In this document: positions 37,074-47,373 of the stretch, piece after piece | How the letters are laid out: each line of letters begins with the position of its first letter | Position numbering within the stretch: position 1 is the stretch's first letter | Assembly: GCA_963798435.1 (NCBI GenBank) | Contig: CAWCTF010000004.1 | Location: 62,001 to 126,000 of the forward strand | Length of the DNA stretch: 64,000 nt | Source of the DNA: JALHST01 sp963798435 | GTDB lineage: Bacteria > Bacteroidota > Bacteroidia > Flavobacteriales > Flavobacteriaceae | Direction of reading: 5' to 3' | Position numbers and translations under genes: made by a program | The notes under the pieces: model-generated | The model's database searches: none | The model's input: the letters and a program-made list of their open reading frames with translations, nothing else | What the model was told of the DNA's origin: nothing

Positions 37074-38846
37074 ATGGGATACCTTGAAAAAATTGATTCG
37101 CCCTTTGATCTTCGCAAACTTAACCCAAGCGAATTGCCCCTGCTTGCCCAAGAGCTTCGTGAATTCATTATTGATATCGTCGCCACCAAAGAAGGTCATT
37201 TAGGTGCTAGTCTTGGCGTCGTAGAACTCACTATTGCCCTGCACTATATTTTCAACACCCCAGAAGACAAACTTATTTGGGACGTAGGTCATCAGGCCTA
37301 TGGACATAAGATATTGACCGGCCGTCGCGCCATATTTGATACCAACCGGCAATTAGGGGGCATTAGCGGATTTCCGAAACGAAGTGAAAGTGAATACGAC
37401 CCGTTCGGGACCGGACATAGTTCAACTTCGATTTCCGCCCTGTTGGGTATGGCAATTGCCGCCAAATTGAAAGGGGCGTCGGCAAGACAGCATATCGCCG
37501 TAATCGGAGATGCATCTGTTGCCAGCGGAATGGCATTCGAGGCATTAAATCATGCGGGGGTTTCGGATACCAACATTTTGATCGTATTAAATGATAATGC
37601 GATTGGCATCGATCCCAGCGTAGGGGCATTAAAAAAATACTTGACCAATGTCAAAAGTGGGACCGCACGAAACGGATCTATTTTTGAATGTCTCAACCTC
37701 AATTACTCAGGGCCCATTGACGGGCATAATCTTGAGATCCTGCTTTTGGAGCTTCATAGATTGAAATCGGTTGACGGGCCAAAGTTACTTCACGTAATTA
37801 CCACCAAAGGGAAAGGTTTAAAAAAGGCCGAGGAAAATCAGGTAACCTATCATGCCCCAGGTAAATTCGATAAAACCTCCGGCGACCTTGAAATTCGCCC
37901 TCTTGAAATTCAACCCCCAAAATATCAAGACGTTTTTGGGCACACCCTTCTGGAGTTAGCCCAGCTTAACCCGAATATTGTTGGCATTACCCCAGCAATG
38001 CCCACTGGTAGTTCCCTTAAGATAATGATGGATGTAATGCCATCAAGGGCCTTTGATGTAGGAATCGCAGAACAACATGCCGTTACCTTGTCTGCCGGAA
38101 TGGCCACAGAAGGTTTAGTGCCCTTTTGTACAATTTATTCGACGTTTTTACAACGTGCTTATGATCAGGTAATACATGATGTTGCCCTTCAAAATTTACC
38201 GATAATTTTATGCTTGGACCGTGCCGGCTTGGTAGGGCAGGATGGCGCCACGCATCATGGAACCTTTGACATGGCCTATTTGCGTTGTATCCCCAACCTC
38301 ATTATTTTTGCACCCATGAATGAAACCGAACTTCGGAACATTATGTACACTGCACAACTCGGATTGCAGCATCCTATTGCAATACGCTATCCCAGGGGCC
38401 GTGGTGTTACTATAAACTGGCGTTCCCCATTTGAGGCAATCGCCTTGGGATGCGCACAAAAATTGAAGGAAGGATCAAAAATCGTCTTGCTTACCATAGG
38501 TCATATCGGCAATATGATAGCTGAAATGATTAAAACCATTCCCGAAAATGACCTGATCGGCCATTACAATATGCGTTTCGTCAAGCCATTGGATCAAAAT
38601 TCATTGTCACTGGTTTTTGAAAAGTATACGCATATCATTACGGTCGAAGATGGCTGTAAAATGGGGGGATTCGGAAGTGCCATCTTGGAATATGCCAATT
38701 CAATAGCCGCAAAGAATGCAATAACGGTGTTCGGTATCGATGATTTTTTTGTTGAGCATGGTAAAGTCGAGGATTTGGAGAAAATTGCGAAAATCGATGC
38801 CACGACAATAAAAAACCACATCCTTCATATTCTTAAGACTTGCTAG
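37074..38846 (+). CDS. dxs: 1-deoxy-D-xylulose-5-phosphate synthase
   Basis: 590-residue thiamine-diphosphate enzyme, first step of the MEP isoprenoid pathway (pyruvate plus glyceraldehyde-3-phosphate). Visible: the substrate-site histidine in GHLGASLG, VGHQAYGHKILTGR, the ThDP/Mg motif GDASVASGMAFEALNHAG with NDN, and the transketolase-type pyrimidine domain (IAEQHAVTLSAGMA, RAGLVGQDGATHHG). The ATG at 37074 fits the family N-terminus. The next gene starts 2 bases after its stop. It supplies precursors for the carotenoid and quinone genes of the organism. Confidence 0.95.
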   Translation: MGYLEKIDSPFDLRKLNPSELPLLAQELREFIIDIVATKEGHLGASLGVVELTIALHYIFNTPEDKLIWDVGHQAYGHKILTGRRAIFDTNRQLGGISGFPKRSESEYDPFGTGHSSTSISALLGMAIAAKLKGASARQHIAVIGDASVASGMAFEALNHAGVSDTNILIVLNDNAIGIDPSVGALKKYLTNVKSGTARNGSIFECLNLNYSGPIDGHNLEILLLELHRLKSVDGPKLLHVITTKGKGLKKAEENQVTYHAPGKFDKTSGDLEIRPLEIQPPKYQDVFGHTLLELAQLNPNIVGITPAMPTGSSLKIMMDVMPSRAFDVGIAEQHAVTLSAGMATEGLVPFCTIYSTFLQRAYDQVIHDVALQNLPIILCLDRAGLVGQDGATHHGTFDMAYLRCIPNLIIFAPMNETELRNIMYTAQLGLQHPIAIRYPRGRGVTINWRSPFEAIALGCAQKLKEGSKIVLLTIGHIGNMIAEMIKTIPENDLIGHYNMRFVKPLDQNSLSLVFEKYTHIITVEDGCKMGGFGSAILEYANSIAAKNAITVFGIDDFFVEHGKVEDLEKIAKIDATTIKNHILHILKTC

Positions 38847-38848
38847 TT

Positions 38849-39976
38849 ATGATACGAACCGTCCTTATACTATTTTTTTTTATTAGTACGCTGCCCCTTG
38901 TACATGCACAGGAAAAATCGCGGCCTACAGTAGATAGAGATTCTGTTTCAATCGATAGCATGGCCGTTGATACGGTGGTAGTTGACACCATAGTAATACG
39001 AAGACTGCAAGAACGCATTAATAATATAAAAAGAGGGGTGACCTTGAACACCTCACCCATTTCCTTTAAAAAAACCAAACCGTTAGACAAGGAATACAAG
39101 ACCTTCAAGGTCCCTTCATTTTGGCAAAGCATTAATCTTTTAGGTCTCAATTTTAGTGAAGTGGCTTTTGTAAACTGGAACTCTGGTGGCAATAATTCAG
39201 TATCGGCATTGGGCAGTGTCCGCTTCGAACGCAACTATAAGTTTCGGTACTTAAAATGGGAAAATTATATGGAGTTGCGCTATGGGGTAAATGCCCAGGA
39301 CAATCAAAAGCTTCGAAAGACTGATGATGCTATCCGATTGAGCTCGACCTTCGGGTATCGCCAGGATACCATTACCAATTGGTATTACTCGGTAAAGGCG
39401 AATTTCAATACCCAATTTTCAAACGGCTACAAATATCCCGATAGAAGCACGCCGATATCGCGTTTTATGGCTCCTGGATATGTATTCCTTGGTGCAGGCA
39501 CCTCCTATATTCCGGCGGGAGGAAGTTTTAATTTGTACTTCTCGCCTTTGACCCAAAAGGCCACATTTGTTCTTGATCAAAATTTAGCCGATCAAGGAGC
39601 TTTTGGAGTAGACAAGGCGGTTCTTGATGCCGATGGCAATGTGTTAGTGCCTGGCAAGCACGTTTTCCTAGAACTTGGATTTCTTATCTCGAACAGCTGG
39701 GAGACCGAGGTCTATAAAAACATGGCGCTTAAACATCGGTTGAGCCTATACACCGATTATCTTAGGAACTTCGGCAATATCGATGTCGATTGGGAATTGA
39801 ACATCGATCTAAGGGTGAATGAATTTATTGTGACGACCATTGGCACCCATATTCTTTATGACAACGATATTCTCTTCGATCCTATAAAAAATTCAGAAGG
39901 GGTGGTTATTAATGATGGACAACCCCGCATTCAGTTCAAACAGTTATTAGGCGTTGGCGTGTCCTATAATTTTTGA
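38849..39976 (+). CDS. DUF3078 outer-membrane-type protein
   Basis: 375 residues, signal peptide ending near PLVHAQ, then an Asp/Thr-rich low-complexity stretch and a long region of alternating beta strands typical of DUF3078 (FWQSINLLGLNFSEVAFVNW, then FKQLLGVGVSYNF at the C-terminal end with terminal Phe). It probably forms a beta-barrel in the outer membrane. It starts 2 bases after dxs and is likely co-transcribed; this dxs-DUF3078 linkage is seen in other flavobacteria to my knowledge, but no function is established. Confidence 0.85.
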   Translation: MIRTVLILFFFISTLPLVHAQEKSRPTVDRDSVSIDSMAVDTVVVDTIVIRRLQERINNIKRGVTLNTSPISFKKTKPLDKEYKTFKVPSFWQSINLLGLNFSEVAFVNWNSGGNNSVSALGSVRFERNYKFRYLKWENYMELRYGVNAQDNQKLRKTDDAIRLSSTFGYRQDTITNWYYSVKANFNTQFSNGYKYPDRSTPISRFMAPGYVFLGAGTSYIPAGGSFNLYFSPLTQKATFVLDQNLADQGAFGVDKAVLDADGNVLVPGKHVFLELGFLISNSWETEVYKNMALKHRLSLYTDYLRNFGNIDVDWELNIDLRVNEFIVTTIGTHILYDNDILFDPIKNSEGVVINDGQPRIQFKQLLGVGVSYNF

Positions 39977-40091
39977 AGACGCCTTTGGTTTTTTCTATGT
40001 GTCGCGATAAACACATTGGCGTAAGGGCATGCATAAATCAGACGAGGTATCATTGAAGGAAATAAGATCGAACGCGGTGTTCTCAAATTGA

Positions 40092-41435
40092 TTAAATTTC
40101 GATACCCTTTATCTTTTTATGAAGTAAGATAGCGGCCCCATCGGATAAACTTGCTACAAAGCAACAGGCATTTAAGAGAATTTCGTAATAAGTCGCATCC
40201 GTTATCTGATAGCTTTTTGGTAATATCCGCAAAATCAAGTGGTCATAACTTGATGCCATATGCTCCTTCCTTCGCACCAAGGCGGTGGTAAAAACCTCTA
40301 AAATATCAGAAATAATCTGAAAGCCGGCAATCTCCTTTTCAACGACTTCCTTTGATTGATATACTTTTGCGACGCTCAAAGCAATGATATCGCTTATTTG
40401 GGCTTTATAGGCACTTTTATCCAGTAATGAAACAGGAAACGAACCAGCAAGGATGCTATCTTCATTGTCAATAAATACTTCTATGGCATCGGCGATGAGC
40501 GTATTAATGGCCAAAGCCCTGAGATAACTCAATCTATCTTCCATTAAGGCCAATTCATGATATTTCTTGGCGTTGATGTTTCCCTTGACTAATTTGATTA
40601 GATATTCTAATGCAAATTCCTCAGAAATCAATCCCAAATTGATGCCATCCTCAAAATCGATGATGGTATAGCAAATGTCGTCGGCAGCCTCCACCAAATA
40701 GGTTAGGGGATGTCTACAGAATGAAATGTCGTCCCCAATCCCAGTAGGTATCAATCCTAGTTCATCGGCTACTTCCTTAAAAAAATCCCGTTCGGTCTGA
40801 AAAAAACCGAATTTTTTATCTGCAATGTGTTTCGAAGGTTTTTTGGGGAGTGATTCCTTAGGGTATTTCATAAAGGCGCCTAGCGTCGCATAACTCATCC
40901 TTAGGCCTCCGTTGACACCCTTTCTTGATTCATTCAAAAGCTTAAAGCCGTTCGCATTTCCTTCAAAATCAATGATGTCCTGATACTCCTTCTTAGATAG
41001 CAGTGCTTGGTACTGTTTTCCATTTCCGGTTTTAAAATACTCCCCTATTGCCTTTTCCCCACTGTGTCCGAAGGGTGGGTTGCCAATATCGTGAGCAAGG
41101 GCGGCGGCGGCAACGATGGCCCCAAAATCATTGAATTGAAACCCGTGTGCCTCCTTGAGATAGGGATGTTTTTCGAGGATTTTTTTGCCTGCGATTCTTC
41201 CGAGACTTCGACCTACGACCGAAACCTCCAAACTGTGCGTTAAACGGGTATGTACAAAGTCGGTCTTTGAAAGGGGAATTACCTGGGTTTTATCTTGAAG
41301 GCTTCGAAAGGCAGATGAAAATATGATGCGATCATAATCGACCTCAAACCCCAGACGTGTTTCATCCTGATCTTTACGAAGTCTCGTGTGTGAATCCCCG
41401 TGACGTTTTAAGGACATTAATTGCTCCCAGTTCAT
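40092..41435 (-). CDS. dgt: dNTP triphosphohydrolase (dGTPase family)
   Basis: 447-residue HD-domain enzyme that hydrolyses dGTP or other dNTPs to the nucleoside and triphosphate. HD residues are seen in HTRLTHSLEVS and AALAHDIGNPPFGHSGE; FRHPLTYLVEAADDICY-type sequence near the middle supplies the last metal ligand. Full length. It stands alone, divergent from the next gene and convergent with dxs-DUF3078. Confidence 0.92.
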   Translation of the reverse strand: MNWEQLMSLKRHGDSHTRLRKDQDETRLGFEVDYDRIIFSSAFRSLQDKTQVIPLSKTDFVHTRLTHSLEVSVVGRSLGRIAGKKILEKHPYLKEAHGFQFNDFGAIVAAAALAHDIGNPPFGHSGEKAIGEYFKTGNGKQYQALLSKKEYQDIIDFEGNANGFKLLNESRKGVNGGLRMSYATLGAFMKYPKESLPKKPSKHIADKKFGFFQTERDFFKEVADELGLIPTGIGDDISFCRHPLTYLVEAADDICYTIIDFEDGINLGLISEEFALEYLIKLVKGNINAKKYHELALMEDRLSYLRALAINTLIADAIEVFIDNEDSILAGSFPVSLLDKSAYKAQISDIIALSVAKVYQSKEVVEKEIAGFQIISDILEVFTTALVRRKEHMASSYDHLILRILPKSYQITDATYYEILLNACCFVASLSDGAAILLHKKIKGIEI

Positions 41436-41597
41436 ACGTTCTCAATATGGTGCAAGATACTTATTTTAGGATTCTAAGTCATGATCCAATTGCATTGCCA
41501 CGTGTGGGCCTATTTAATTAATGACCAATTTTTAATCTGCGCATAACTTTAACTTAACCTTACTATCTTTTCTTTGCGCCAGCAAAATCGTTAATTG

Positions 41598-41990
41598 ATG
41601 AGAAAACTAATTCTTTTGTCGTTCCTTTTTTTGAGCTTTGGTCTTTCTGCCCAGGATTATGGTACTATCAATGGTACCATCACAGATTGGGAAGTCAATA
41701 ACGAACCCATGCTCTTTGCCGATATAACCGTCAAGAATACTTCCTTGAAAACCCACACGAATTTTAGGGGCAATTTCGAATTGATCGATGTAGCGCCTGG
41801 GACCTATACCCTTGCTATAAGCTTTTTAGGGTATGAAACGGTCGAAGTTCCAATCGAAGTTACTAAGAATAATACTACCACGATACAACAATCCTTACGT
41901 GCTAAAATGATAGCAAGTGAGGTCCTTAGCCTATCTGATAATGAAGTAAGTTCGGCTCCTATGGCTAGTATTGATAATGGTGATAAATAA
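41598..41990 (+). CDS. Secreted carboxypeptidase-regulatory-like domain protein
   Basis: 130 residues: signal peptide (LILLSFLFLSFGLSAQ), then a single beta-sandwich as found at the N-terminus of TonB receptors (GTINGTITDWEVNNEPMLFA, GNFELIDVAPGTYTLAISFL, GYETVEVPIEV). No receptor follows, so it is a stand-alone domain and not the truncated start of one: the ORF ends in a hydrophilic tail before its own terminator. Function unknown. Confidence 0.8.
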   Translation: MRKLILLSFLFLSFGLSAQDYGTINGTITDWEVNNEPMLFADITVKNTSLKTHTNFRGNFELIDVAPGTYTLAISFLGYETVEVPIEVTKNNTTTIQQSLRAKMIASEVLSLSDNEVSSAPMASIDNGDK

Positions 41991-42050
41991 TCCGTTTTAA
42001 CAAGTAGGATACACATAACCCCAAATTGCCGGTAAATGCATATAACCGAA

Positions 42051-42081
42051 AAAAAAATCCGCTAATGTGCGGATTTTTTTT
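42051..42081 (+). terminator. Rho-independent terminator
   Basis: Stem AAAAAATCCGC / GCGGATTTTTT with loop TAATGT and a following T-run, 60 bases after the carboxypeptidase-like gene. Confidence 0.8.
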
Positions 42082-42808
42082 GTTCGATTTACAATGCATT
42101 CATTCTTAATTACGACTTTGACAGAGGTGTCGACTCGATTGATACTACAGGCTATCGAATTATTTTTGAAAATTTCTTTCTATAGTTTCCCACCCTCCAA
42201 AAACATCGATTTTCCGGATCTATTCCCCGATTGTAGTTCCACATGGTCATTTTTTGACCAATTTGATCGAAACCCACCTAAAGTTCCATGCAGTCATACT
42301 GCCAAATCAATAGTTTCTCTCTATCGTATTGCGCCAAGACCTTAAAAATAAGTCGCCACATTTAAATCGGCATCCGCCATTCATTTAAGTCCCTCCTTCT
42401 ATTAAGTAAATCCAACAATGGGGTTTAGCATAAAACACATAATTATTAATCTCATTATTGGGGCAAATGAATTTTTAACGATGTGATTTATTTACATTAT
42501 AAAAGCTTTTTATTAACATTAATTTTACATTGGAATTATCTACTTAGTGCTCATTAAGTTTTTATTTCTAAACGCTCTTTCAAAATGAACCCTCATACAA
42601 CCCTTATTTGGCCTTTTTTTCCTTGCAACGATTTACCACGGTTTTAACGGCACTTGACCAACTTATTTTGCCATTTTGACATGTAAATTGATGATTGCAT
42701 GAAAAAATCCATAAGATCTATCATTTCGACGAGGTCCCTTCACTTTCATAACCTTATTTTAACTTAGTTAATAAATTATTATGTCATTTTTGTGCTTATT
42801 TATATTTG
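42082..42808. other. 727-base non-coding stretch upstream of the phosphate transporter
   Basis: No credible gene. The longest open frame (42067-42345, +) starts inside the terminator and has no family resemblance. It contains a small hairpin TGGTCA-T5-TGACCA at 42244-42260 and, from 42400, very AT-rich sequence. A TAnnTTTG box (TATATTTG, 42801-42808) abuts the next ATG. Confidence 0.6.
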
Positions 42809-45065
42809 ATGGGCGAGAATATTTATGTTTTCATGATTGCCGCCTTGGCAATCTTAGCAATAACAGATTTAGTTGTTGGCGTAAGTAATGATGCTGTGAA
42901 TTTTTTGAATTCGGCAATTGGCTCAAAGGCTGTTTCCTTTAAGACCATCATGGTGGTTGCCAGCGTAGGCATCGCATTTGGTGCATTATCTTCGAGTGGG
43001 ATGATGGAAGTGGCCCGCAAAGGTATTTTCAATCCAGGAGAATTTGTGTTTGCCGAGATCATGATCATTTTCATGGCCGTAATGATTACCGACATTCTCT
43101 TACTTGATTTTTTCAATACGCTCGGAATGCCGACTTCTACTACGGTTTCCATTGTCTTTGAACTTCTGGGATCGGCGGTTGCCATATCAATGATAAAAAT
43201 CATGGGGTCGGATGTCAGCATTTCACATTTAGCCGATTACATAAATACAGAGAAAGCCACAGAAATTATTTTTGGGATTTTACTGTCGGTCGTCGTTGCA
43301 TTTACCGCCGGGGTGTTGATTCAATTTCTTACCAGACTCTTTTTGACCTTTAAATTTGAAAAAAAACCAAAATGGGTCGGGGCGATTTTCGGGGGTTTGG
43401 CAGTGAGCTCCATCATTTACTTTATAGTTGTGAAGGGTCTTAAAGGCGCTCCTTTTTTCGACGGATTGGTGGCCGATTTAATTTCAGGCAACCCAATGAC
43501 ATTTATTGTATTAAATTTTGTCCTATGGTCTGTCATTTCATGGGTGTTGACCTCTTTCTTAAAGGTAAATATTTACAAGTTTATCATTATAATGGGAACT
43601 TTTGCTCTTGCCATGGCCTTCGCCGGTAACGATCTTGTTAATTTCATAGGTGTTCCACTTGCTGCCTACCAATCATTTATGGATTGGCAGAGTTCAGGGA
43701 TTTTGGCGGCAGATTATAATATGCAGGGATTGGCCTCGGCCGTCCATACGCCTACTTATTTATTACTGATATCGGGCTTGGTGATGATATTGACACTCTG
43801 GTATTCATCAAAGGCAAGAAATGTTGTCAAGACCAGTGTAGATCTCTCGAGGCAGGATGAAGGCGAGGAACGATTTCAACCGAATTTTCTATCACGACAA
43901 ATCGTCAGATTCAGCATCGCCGCCTCCGAAAGCTTTTCACGCATTATGCCCCCAAGCCTACAAAAGAAAATCGATGCTCAATTTCATAAACCCTATGTAT
44001 ATACAGCCAAAAAGCCTAGCGCTTAATTTACCTGCCTTTGACTTGGTAAGGGCGTCGGTAAACTTGATGATTGCAAGCGTATTAATTTCTCTTGCCACAT
44101 CTATGAAACTTCCCTTATCGACTACCTACGTTACGTTCATGGTTGCGATGGGCTCTTCCCTCGCTGATAGGGCATGGGGTCCTGAAAGTGCCGTTTACAG
44201 GGTCGCCGGGGTCTTAAATGTAATTGGAGGTTGGTTTTTCACTGCATTAATTGCTTTTATAGCCGCCGCCTTTATTGCCATAATTATCTTTTATGGCGGA
44301 TTTTATGCCATCATAGTTTTATTGGTCTTGGCCTTTTTGTTGATAGGAAAAAACTATATAACACTCAATAGAAAAATTAAGGAAGGTATCCTCGAAGAAA
44401 AACTTGAAAAAGCCGAAAGCCGATCGATTATAGGGGTCATTGATGAAAGTACAGCGAATATTACCATGGTGGCCCATCGCGCTAATAAAATATATAGCCA
44501 GTGCATCGAAGGTCTTGCCAAACATGATTTAGACATGCTTAAAAAAAGCAGAAAGGGCATATCTAAGTTGAACAAGGAAATTGAAGACCTTAAGGACAAT
44601 CTTTTTTATTTTATAAAAAATCTAGAAGACCCAACCGACAACACCAGTAATTTTTACATTACGATTTTAAGCTACATTCAAGACATGACGCAATCGCTGG
44701 ATTATATATCAAAAGCCAGCCACAAGCACGTTCATAACAACCATAAAAAATTACGGTTTAATCAAGTGCGCGACCTTAGGGAGACCGGGGAATATATTAA
44801 TGATTTTTATAGCAATATAAAATCGATATTCGATAATAAAACATACGATGCGCTTACTTCATTAATAATTGGAAAACAGGATCTCTTGAATAAACTTGAT
44901 GAGAAAATCCAAAAACAAGTTGCCCGCACTAGGGCCGATGAATCAAGTCCGAAAAATACAGCGCTTTATTTTAGCCTTCTTCTAGAGACAAAGGATCTTT
45001 TGGTGGCTACCATGAATCTTTTGGAGACCTATGATCAACATGCCAACAAGAAAAAACCCCTATAA
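42809..45065 (+). CDS. pitA: PiT-family inorganic phosphate transporter, frameshifted as sequenced
   Basis: Inner-membrane phosphate symporter. The first PiT repeat has the signature GVSNDAVNFLNSAIGSKA, with the GMPTSTTVS segment later; the second repeat has GNDLVNFIGVPLAAYQS and LPLSTTYVTFMVAMGSSLADR. The first frame ends at 44026 (KKPSA) in the loop before PAFDLVRASVNL, which is in the next frame and runs to 45065. Dropping one A of the A5 run at 44009-44013 joins them (YTAKSLALNLPAFDL) and gives 751 residues. The last 230 residues form a PhoU-like helical domain (ESTANITMVAHRANKIYSQC), common in Bacteroidetes PiT proteins. The frameshift is probably a sequence error. Confidence 0.88.
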
Positions 45066-45345
45066 AATAATAGGTCGATATCTAAAATGACGTATCCCCA
45101 AACGTCGACGGAATAAATCGTTTTGAAGAGTATACCATATTACTATTCATCATTTCTTACTATTACTTTTTAAAATACGTCTCGCACGACATTCATGATG
45201 ACCGAACCATTATCAGCAAGCAAACGGTTCTAGAGAATAGCATTTCAGGATAGTTTGCGTCATAAGGTAGTGTGAACCGTAGCGAAAATCAATTGATTTA
45301 TCTTATTGAAAATGATTATCTTTCTAGTGAAAAATCGTCGTTTCT

Positions 45346-46068
45346 ATGACAAAGTATCTATGTTTCGTATTGTTTTTAGCATGTTACCAACCGGTCGCCA
45401 GCCAAGAAATTTCAGGGGACGCCCTATTAGAAAAGGCCATTGCATATCATGATCCCCAGAATAAATGGCCCTCATTTAAAGGTACCCTTCAAATTACCAC
45501 AAACTCCCCAGATGGGAGCAGTCGTATACGAGATATTTCCTTAGATCTTCCTGATCAATACTTTAAACTGACGACCACTTCCGAACAGCATAAAATCGAA
45601 CAAGTAATTGACCACGGGAAATGCAGCTTTACCTTGAATGGAAGTCAGAATATCTCAGAGGAGGATACCAAAAAACATTCGCTCGATTGCGAAAGGGCAA
45701 CTACGATGAAGAATTACTATACCTATCTTTATGGACTTCCCATGAAGCTTACGGATCCTGGAACGCATATCGATCCCAAAGTCGAAATCAGGAAATTTAA
45801 GGGTAAGGAATATTTGGTGCTTACGGTAAATTATGAAGAAGGCGTGGGAAAGGATAGTTGGTATTTTTATTTCGACCCAAAATCATATGCTTTGGAGGTG
45901 TACCAATTTTACCATGATGAAACAAAAAACGATGGGGAATATATTCTTTTGAGTGGTCTTGAGAACGCCTTCGGCATCAAAATGCCGAAATCAAGGGCCT
46001 GGTATCTCAACAAAGAAAACAAATATCTCGGCACTGATGTTTTGGTCAAAGTATCTCCAATTCAATAA
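45346..46068 (+). CDS. Secreted LolA-like/DUF6503-type protein
   Basis: 240 residues with signal peptide ending near QPVASQ. The pattern ALLEKAIAYHDPQNKWPSFK, then beta strands (GTLQITTNSPDGSSRIRDIS, KEYLVLTVNYEEGVGKDSWY, ENAFGIKMPKSRAWYLNKE) fits the LolA/LppX-like fold of DUF6503 proteins in flavobacteria. It has two Cys (CSFTLNG and DCERA) that could form a disulfide. No operon partner; preceded by 280 bases without a gene. Biochemical role unknown; the family call is from memory of the sequence style. Confidence 0.6.
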   Translation: MTKYLCFVLFLACYQPVASQEISGDALLEKAIAYHDPQNKWPSFKGTLQITTNSPDGSSRIRDISLDLPDQYFKLTTTSEQHKIEQVIDHGKCSFTLNGSQNISEEDTKKHSLDCERATTMKNYYTYLYGLPMKLTDPGTHIDPKVEIRKFKGKEYLVLTVNYEEGVGKDSWYFYFDPKSYALEVYQFYHDETKNDGEYILLSGLENAFGIKMPKSRAWYLNKENKYLGTDVLVKVSPIQ

Positions 46069-46178
46069 GACGATTTCGCTAGTTTCCTTCATCCCTTTTT
46101 CGGGATGGAAAAGGAAGTCCTACGGTCATATTTTAACAAAAATTTGATTCAGGCCATTTTGAATATTGTCGTACCTTG

Positions 46179-46637
46179 ATGCAGAGTTCATCTGCATTGT
46201 TTATGGTTGTCACGGGGCTTCAAAAATTACTCGCCGAACATCATCTCGATATCGGACGATTTCTTTTTTATGAAGGTATAGTGATTGTCGAGATTCAGGA
46301 AGGTGTTCACCTAACCATAGATGCCGCTGAAGGTCTTTTTCACTTGATGAGACAACAATACGGAAATGAAAAACCCATAGTTTACATATCCCACCGTATT
46401 CATTCCTATTCTATTGACCCCATCGGGTTTTACAATGGCCTCAACAAGCAATTTCCAAATCTAATAGCCTTCGCGATCGTATCCCAAAACAGACGCAGAA
46501 GAATGTTCGCAAAGTTCGAAAAGCTTTTCGTGAAAAAACCAATAGACGTATTTAATACCTTGGAATCGGCCTTGACATGGGCCGAAGAACAACGTTCAAA
46601 AAGTATGGGGAACATTAAAGTGAATGGGGCACAATAG
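46179..46637 (+). CDS. Hypothetical protein, possibly SpoIIAA/STAS-like
   Basis: 152 residues, soluble, no signal peptide. Alternating strands and helices (FYEGIVIVEIQEGVHLTIDA, AEGLFHLMRQQYGNEKPIVY, FPNLIAFAIVSQNRRRR) and an overall layout close to SpoIIAA-like STAS proteins, but no decisive motif. ATG at 46179 chosen over the TTG just before it; a Met ten residues in is also possible. It stands alone, convergent with nadD. Confidence 0.6.
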   Translation: MQSSSALFMVVTGLQKLLAEHHLDIGRFLFYEGIVIVEIQEGVHLTIDAAEGLFHLMRQQYGNEKPIVYISHRIHSYSIDPIGFYNGLNKQFPNLIAFAIVSQNRRRRMFAKFEKLFVKKPIDVFNTLESALTWAEEQRSKSMGNIKVNGAQ

Positions 46638-46788
46638 CGTTCCTAAATACTATGGGCTTATCCGATCAAGCGGGTCACAATAGTTGCATTTGCCTTGAGA
46701 TCTAGAAGAATCATCGGTGAATTTTATCAGCGGAAAATCTATAGATCCCCTCGGAAATCTAAAATAAGAACCGGGAAAGAATCACTAA

Positions 46789-47373
46789 CTATCTATAAAA
46801 ATTCATCTCGTCAAGATAGGTCCATACTGCGTCGGGAAGCATGGGGCGGATATTTTTACCTGCCTTGTGCTGCTTTCTAATAAATGTGGAGGAAATTTCC
46901 ATAATGGGTGCCGCTATCCTATTTATTTTTGGATGGTCTTTGAATCGCTCATCTATTTCCCCTACTGAAATTCTTGGATATAAATAGATGTGATAATTAT
47001 CTAGGATGACCTCATAGTTTTTCCATTTATGAAAGCCCTTGAGATTATCCTCGCCCATAATTAAGCAAAATTGATGACCCTTAGGGTATTTTTCTTCCAA
47101 ATAGACCAAGGTATTGATCGTATAATTCGGCTGCGGCAGCTCAAACTCAATTTTGCTCGCTTTCAATTTTGGATAAACCTTCGTCGCCTCATAGACCATT
47201 TGATAGCGGTGATGGTCTTCCAACATTGAATTCTTGATTTTAAACGGGCTCTGGGGGGTGATTATAAACCAGACTTCATCGAGGTCTGAAAATTCGACCA
47301 TAAAGTTGGCAATGACCATGTGTCCAATGTGAATCGGATTAAACGTGCCGAAGTATAACCCAACCTTTTTCAC
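46789..47373 (-). CDS. nadD: Nicotinate-nucleotide adenylyltransferase
   Basis: 194-residue enzyme of NAD synthesis, joining nicotinate mononucleotide and ATP. The nucleotidyltransferase motif GTFNPIHIGH is at the start and ISSTFIR near the end. Its start overlaps the gmk stop by 4 bases, so the two genes form an operon with yicC upstream. Confidence 0.95.
   Translation of the reverse strand: MKKVGLYFGTFNPIHIGHMVIANFMVEFSDLDEVWFIITPQSPFKIKNSMLEDHHRYQMVYEATKVYPKLKASKIEFELPQPNYTINTLVYLEEKYPKGHQFCLIMGEDNLKGFHKWKNYEVILDNYHIYLYPRISVGEIDERFKDHPKINRIAAPIMEISSTFIRKQHKAGKNIRPMLPDAVWTYLDEMNFYR

Noticed and set aside
42067..42345. 92-codon open frame downstream of the terminator
   Set aside because: It begins inside the terminator hairpin, has no signal, domain or promoter, and reads like random AT-rich translation.
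43857..45065. Separate transporter gene downstream of PiT
   Set aside because: Its first 60 codons overlap the PiT frame and are unlike any protein; the rest is the second PiT repeat and PhoU-like tail of the same gene.
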